Part shown: positions 4,282 to 7,525 of the stretch, piece after piece
How positions within the stretch are numbered: the stretch's first letter is position 1
How the letters are laid out: each line of letters starts with the position of its first letter
Assembly: GCA_005881055.1 (NCBI GenBank)
Contig: VBHW01000073.1
Coordinates: 1-7,525 of the forward strand
Length of the DNA stretch: 7,525 nucleotides
Source of the DNA: Chloroflexota bacterium
GTDB lineage: Bacteria; Chloroflexota; Limnocylindria; Limnocylindrales; CSP1-4
Direction: 5' to 3'
The notes under the pieces: generated by a model
Seen by the model: only the letters and a program-made list of their open reading frames with translations
Databases searched by the model: none
What the model was told of the DNA's origin: nothing
Position numbers and translations under genes: made by a program

Positions 4282-6276
4282 GTGCAGCTCAGGAAGGCGG
4301 GCACGACCTTCAAGGGACTGTGCCCGTTCCACAGCGAGAAGACGCCGTCGTTCGTCGTGACGCCCGGGCGGGAGACCTGGAAGTGCTTCGGCTGCGGGCT
4401 CGGGGGCGACGTCTTCAGCTTCGTCATGCAGCGCGACGGCGTGCCCTTCCCGGAGGCTCTCAAGGTGCTCGCCGCACGGGCAGGCGTCGAGCTCGACGAG
4501 CGGACGAGCCGCGACGACGCACGCCGGGCGCGGCTGCGCGACGTCCTCGAGACGGCGATCGCCTTCTACCACCAGGTGCTCATGCGCTCGCGGACCGGCG
4601 TTGCCGCGCTCGAGTACCTCCGATCGCGCGGCCTGACCGACGAGACGATCGAGCGCTTCCAGCTCGGTTGGGCACCGGGCGGCTGGGACACGACGAGCCG
4701 CCAGCTCGAGTCCCGACGCCAGGTCCGTCCCCAGGAGCTGGCCGAGGTCGGCCTGACGACGCAGCGCTCGGGCGGCCGGGGAGCGTACGACCGGTTCCGC
4801 GAACGGATCATCTTCCCGATCCGGGATCAGAACGGGAATGCTGTCGGCCTCGGCGGGCGCACGCTGCCGGGTCCAGCCGCGCACGACCCCGGCGGCGGAA
4901 ACGGCAGCGCGACCGCAACGGGCGGTCTTGCGGTGGCGCCACCCGATGCCGCCGACCGCGGGCCGAAGTACCTCAACTCGCCGGCCACGCCGCTCTTCGA
5001 CAAGAGCCGGACGCTCTACCTCATCGACCGGGCCAAGGGGCCGATGCGCAAGGGCGGCCAGGCGGTGATCGTCGAGGGGTACACCGACGCGCTCATGGCC
5101 CATCAGGCCGGCTTCGACAACGTCGTCGCCAGCCTCGGCACGGCGCTGACGCCACAGCAGATCGGCCTGCTCACGCGCTACGCGAAGCGCGTCGCCCTCG
5201 CTTACGACGTCGATCCGGCCGGGGAGAAGGCAGGGGCGTTCGGCGTGAGCGCCCTCGAGGGGATCGTCCCGCTCCTCGCCCGGCAGGACAGCGGCGTCGA
5301 GCTCGACCAGGTCCGCGTCGTGCGACTGCCCGACGGGAAGGATCCCGACGAGGTGATCCAGTCGTCGCCGGACCTCTGGCGCGAAGAGGTTCGCACGGCC
5401 CAGCCGATCGTCGACTACCTCATCGACTACCACGCCCGGAGCGCCGACCTGCGCACGCCGGCCGGCAAGACCCGGTTCGTCGACGCGATCGCGCCGGTCC
5501 TCCGTTCGCTGCCGCCGGTCATGCGCGACGGCTATCTCCAGGAGGTCCACAAGGTCAGCGGCGTCGAGGAGCGGACGCTTCTCGAGGTGCTCTTCCGTCG
5601 CCCTGGAACGGTCACGCCGGCCGGCGTCCCCGTGATGGGCGGCCAAGGCGCCGGTGCCGGCGGCGCCGGATCGGCAGTCGGCTCGGACGGACGCTTCACG
5701 GCCGACGCCGTCATCTCGTCGCCCGACGCGCTTCCGGTCAAAGAGATCCTCCGCGCCGTGAGCCCGGTCGAGGCCGAGCTGCTCCAGGTCCTCCTCCTCG
5801 TCCCGGATCAGCAGCCGCGGGTCGCCATCGCCATGCGCGAGGCCGGACTCGAGCTCCCGTCCACCGTGGCACGCGAGCTGTACCGGGCGATCCTCGCCCA
5901 CCGCGGGCTGGCCGGCGAGGCAGGAGCCTATGCGGAGCCCGCGCCCTTCGAGCGCGGCCGGTTCCTCGAGGCGCTCGATCCGGAGACGCGTGGCCTCGCG
6001 ATCGCACTGTATGCGCGCGGGGGGCCCGATCCCGCGCAACTCCCCGAGAACCGGATCGTCTATGCCATCGACAAGTGCCTCCTCACGCTGGAGGCCGACC
6101 AGCTCGAAGAACGGATCGCCTATACGCAGGCGGAGCAGGCCGACGCGGAGCGCAGCGACGACCACGAGGCCATGGCCCGCCTGCTCGACCAGGAACGCCA
6201 GTACCACGAGGCCCGCCGGTCCCTCGACCGTCGAGCCGAGCAGACCCGACTCCTCGCACGCACGATTGGAGGCTGA
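4282..6276 (+). CDS. dnaG: DNA primase DnaG (5' end uncertain)
   Basis: Primase makes the RNA primers for replication at the fork together with the DnaB helicase. Numbered from the GTG at 4282 (664 residues): zinc-ribbon ligands Cys14, His17, Cys35 and Cys38 in CPFH and CFGCG; the RNA-polymerase core domain; GGRTL at 191-195; KYLNSPATPLFDKS from 229; the Toprim motifs EGYTDA (265-270) and YDVDPAG (308-314, where DVD replaces the usual DGD); and a helical C-terminal part that should bind the helicase. A Gly/Ala-rich insertion at about 197-226 separates GGRTL from KYLNSP. The frame is open back to 4153, and codons 4237-4281 read EVKSRLQIADVVGET, the expected N-terminal helix, yet that stretch has no usual start codon. 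The GTG at 4282 may therefore be too late. Alternatives are an ATC start, or an upstream start (for example ATG 4137 in another frame) joined by an indel. rpoD follows after two bases. Confidence 0.93.
   Translation: MQLRKAGTTFKGLCPFHSEKTPSFVVTPGRETWKCFGCGLGGDVFSFVMQRDGVPFPEALKVLAARAGVELDERTSRDDARRARLRDVLETAIAFYHQVLMRSRTGVAALEYLRSRGLTDETIERFQLGWAPGGWDTTSRQLESRRQVRPQELAEVGLTTQRSGGRGAYDRFRERIIFPIRDQNGNAVGLGGRTLPGPAAHDPGGGNGSATATGGLAVAPPDAADRGPKYLNSPATPLFDKSRTLYLIDRAKGPMRKGGQAVIVEGYTDALMAHQAGFDNVVASLGTALTPQQIGLLTRYAKRVALAYDVDPAGEKAGAFGVSALEGIVPLLARQDSGVELDQVRVVRLPDGKDPDEVIQSSPDLWREEVRTAQPIVDYLIDYHARSADLRTPAGKTRFVDAIAPVLRSLPPVMRDGYLQEVHKVSGVEERTLLEVLFRRPGTVTPAGVPVMGGQGAGAGGAGSAVGSDGRFTADAVISSPDALPVKEILRAVSPVEAELLQVLLLVPDQQPRVAIAMREAGLELPSTVARELYRAILAHRGLAGEAGAYAEPAPFERGRFLEALDPETRGLAIALYARGGPDPAQLPENRIVYAIDKCLLTLEADQLEERIAYTQAEQADAERSDDHEAMARLLDQERQYHEARRSLDRRAEQTRLLARTIGG
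6268..6272 (+). promoter_or_regulatory. Ribosome binding site of rpoD
   Basis: GGAGG lies six bases before the GTG at 6279 and inside the last codons of dnaG. It fixes the GTG as the start and implies translation closely linked to dnaG. Confidence 0.75.
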
Positions 6277-6278
6277 TC

Positions 6279-7525
6279 GTGGCCATCGACCCCACCGACA
6301 AGCTCCTCGTCGAAGCCGTTCTCACTCGCCCCCGGCGGGCGAAGGATGACCTCGAGGCCGCCAAGCTTGCGAGCATGCGCTCGCTCAAGGCGCCCGTTGT
6401 CGAGGACGAAGACGAGGAGGAAGAGGACGAGCTCGAGCTCGGCCCGCCCGATGTCTTCGCCGACGTGACCGAGGAGGGCGTCGAGGTCGGGGTCGAGCCC
6501 GACGCGGACGTGCGATTGCCGCTCGACGCTCCGGCCAAGCTCGACGCCAAGGAGCTCGAGGAGCCGACGCCGGAGGAGCTCGAGGCCCTCTCGGCGGACA
6601 TGATCGGGATCGACGACCCGGTCCGGATGTACCTCAAGGAGATCGGCAAGGTCGCCCTGCTCACGGCCGAGGAGGAGGTCGTCCTCGCCAAGGCGATCGA
6701 GCTCGGGGAGTTCCTCGTCGAGGCACCCTGGAAGGGGATCGTCTCGCTGCACGAGTGGACGCTGCACGACACCGAGCGCAAGACGCGCATGGCCAAGACC
6801 CAGCATCGCCTGCCGCTTGGGCCGGAGGCGACGGACATGGTCCGCCGGGCGATCGCCGACGAGGGCGCCGCCGACCTCCTCGTCCAGACCCCCGACTTCC
6901 ATCTCGTCAAGGCGGCCAAGGACGCCCAGTCCGAAGGCACGAAGGCGCTCCTCAAGGAGGGTCGCCACCTCGTCAGCGCGTACAACGAGAAGCTGGAGCC
7001 TGGAACGTTCGTCCGGCTCCTCGACTGGGCGTATTTCGCCGTCCACAACGGGGACCTCGACTCGCGCGACAACATCGGCTTGCGGGCGATCTACGACTGG
7101 ACGCGGGACGAGGTCGGGTTCCCGGCCCTCGAGCGCTGGATCGAATCGGCCCACGACGCCGAGCTCCTCAAGCGGATGGGCTTCGACCCCGAGGTGCCGC
7201 TCAACACGAAGCTCGCCCATCGCAAGGGTGAGCTCGTGCGGATTGGGCGCGACGCGCGTGAGCAGCTGACGTCGGCCAACCTCCGGCTGGTCGTGTCGAT
7301 CGCGAAGAAGTACATCGGCCGCGGCATGTCGTTCCTCGACCTCATCCAGGAGGGCAACATCGGCCTGATCCGGGCGGTCGAGAAGTTCGACTACGAGAAG
7401 GGCTACAAGTTCTCCACGTACGCGACGTGGTGGATCCGCCAGGCGATCACGCGCGCGATCGCCGATCAGGCTCGCACGATCCGCATCCCCGTCCATATGG
7501 TCGAGACGATCAATCGCCTGATCCG
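6279..7525 (+). CDS. rpoD: Primary sigma-70 factor RpoD/SigA, 3' end outside the window
   Basis: This is the housekeeping sigma factor, which directs RNA polymerase to -35/-10 promoters. The GTG start gives 415 complete codons before the window ends. In order: a short basic N-terminus; a strongly acidic tract at about 42-53 (a region 1.1-like segment, probably disordered); region 1.2 from Asp112 (DDPVRMYLKEIGK); a long poorly conserved linker at about 145-325; and region 2 from Leu330. The core-binding motif is at 353-363 (LDLIQEGNIGL), and the region 2.3/2.4 helix has Tyr381, Trp384 and Trp385 and then IRQAITRAIADQARTIRIP. Gln388 and Thr391 align with the E. coli residues that read the -10 element. 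The frame is open to the edge; regions 3 and 4 should follow beyond it. The linker is shorter than the roughly 245 residues of E. coli RpoD but longer than the minimal forms. It sits two bases after dnaG, the classical operon order. Confidence 0.95.
   Translation, partial: MAIDPTDKLLVEAVLTRPRRAKDDLEAAKLASMRSLKAPVVEDEDEEEEDELELGPPDVFADVTEEGVEVGVEPDADVRLPLDAPAKLDAKELEEPTPEELEALSADMIGIDDPVRMYLKEIGKVALLTAEEEVVLAKAIELGEFLVEAPWKGIVSLHEWTLHDTERKTRMAKTQHRLPLGPEATDMVRRAIADEGAADLLVQTPDFHLVKAAKDAQSEGTKALLKEGRHLVSAYNEKLEPGTFVRLLDWAYFAVHNGDLDSRDNIGLRAIYDWTRDEVGFPALERWIESAHDAELLKRMGFDPEVPLNTKLAHRKGELVRIGRDAREQLTSANLRLVVSIAKKYIGRGMSFLDLIQEGNIGLIRAVEKFDYEKGYKFSTYATWWIRQAITRAIADQARTIRIPVHMVETINRLI

Noticed and set aside
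4135..6207. Long open frame on the minus strand opposite dnaG
   Set aside because: It is rich in Arg, Ala, Asp and Glu as expected for the antisense of a GC-rich gene and has no recognisable domain; dnaG on the plus strand is certain.
6083..7496. Long minus-strand frames opposite rpoD
   Set aside because: The plus strand has complete sigma-70 motifs across this stretch; the antisense products are low-complexity.

Overview
The window is a GC-rich bacterial chromosomal segment. It holds the dnaG-rpoD pair of a macromolecular-synthesis operon on the right, a two-gene leftward operon in the middle, and a rightward nuclease gene on the left. The sequence style of the primase and sigma factor, with very high GC, GTG starts and dnaG directly followed by rpoD, suggests Chloroflexota, possibly a Limnocylindria-like soil or aquatic lineage. 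That placement is an impression from the proteins, not a computed one.

Layout, left to right. Positions 2-91 may be the tail of a gene running in from the left. Positions 92-625 are non-coding and carry a striking set of four palindromes (ATGCCC, four variable bases, GGGCAT), placed as mirror images about position 267 and bounded by related 35-39 bp inverted ends, so the block looks like a fold-back or MITE-like element. An endonuclease/exonuclease/phosphatase (EEP) family gene follows at 626-1754. It is intact up to its last few codons, where a frameshift removes the expected Ser-Asp-His motif. Convergent with it is a leftward operon: a soluble class III adenylate/guanylate cyclase with an N-terminal MerR-like helix-turn-helix (2436-3737), overlapping by ATGA a six-helix TMEM175/DUF1211-type predicted ion channel (1786-2439).

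The 540-bp gap between the divergent cyclase and dnaG genes is full of dyad symmetry: five copies, two of them perfect, of a TCTTGC / GCAAGA operator-like element; two palindromes built from a TTGACA-containing half site; a CsoR/RcnR-like G-tract palindrome; and a 25-bp hairpin just before dnaG. I could identify no confident promoter there.

dnaG (4282-6276) and rpoD (6279 to the window end) are two bases apart and presumably co-transcribed. The conserved N-terminal helix of DnaG is readable in frame upstream of 4282, but no usual start codon precedes it, so the true start is unresolved. Two separate reading-frame anomalies (the nuclease 3' end and the dnaG 5' end) raise the possibility of small indels in the assembly, although genuine mutations are equally compatible with the sequence.

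How the genes may work together: primase and the housekeeping sigma factor are the usual replication/transcription pair. The cyclase and channel are translationally coupled and may form a cyclic-nucleotide and ion-related signalling unit. The operator-like array next to a cyclase with its own MerR-like DNA-binding domain invites an autoregulation hypothesis.
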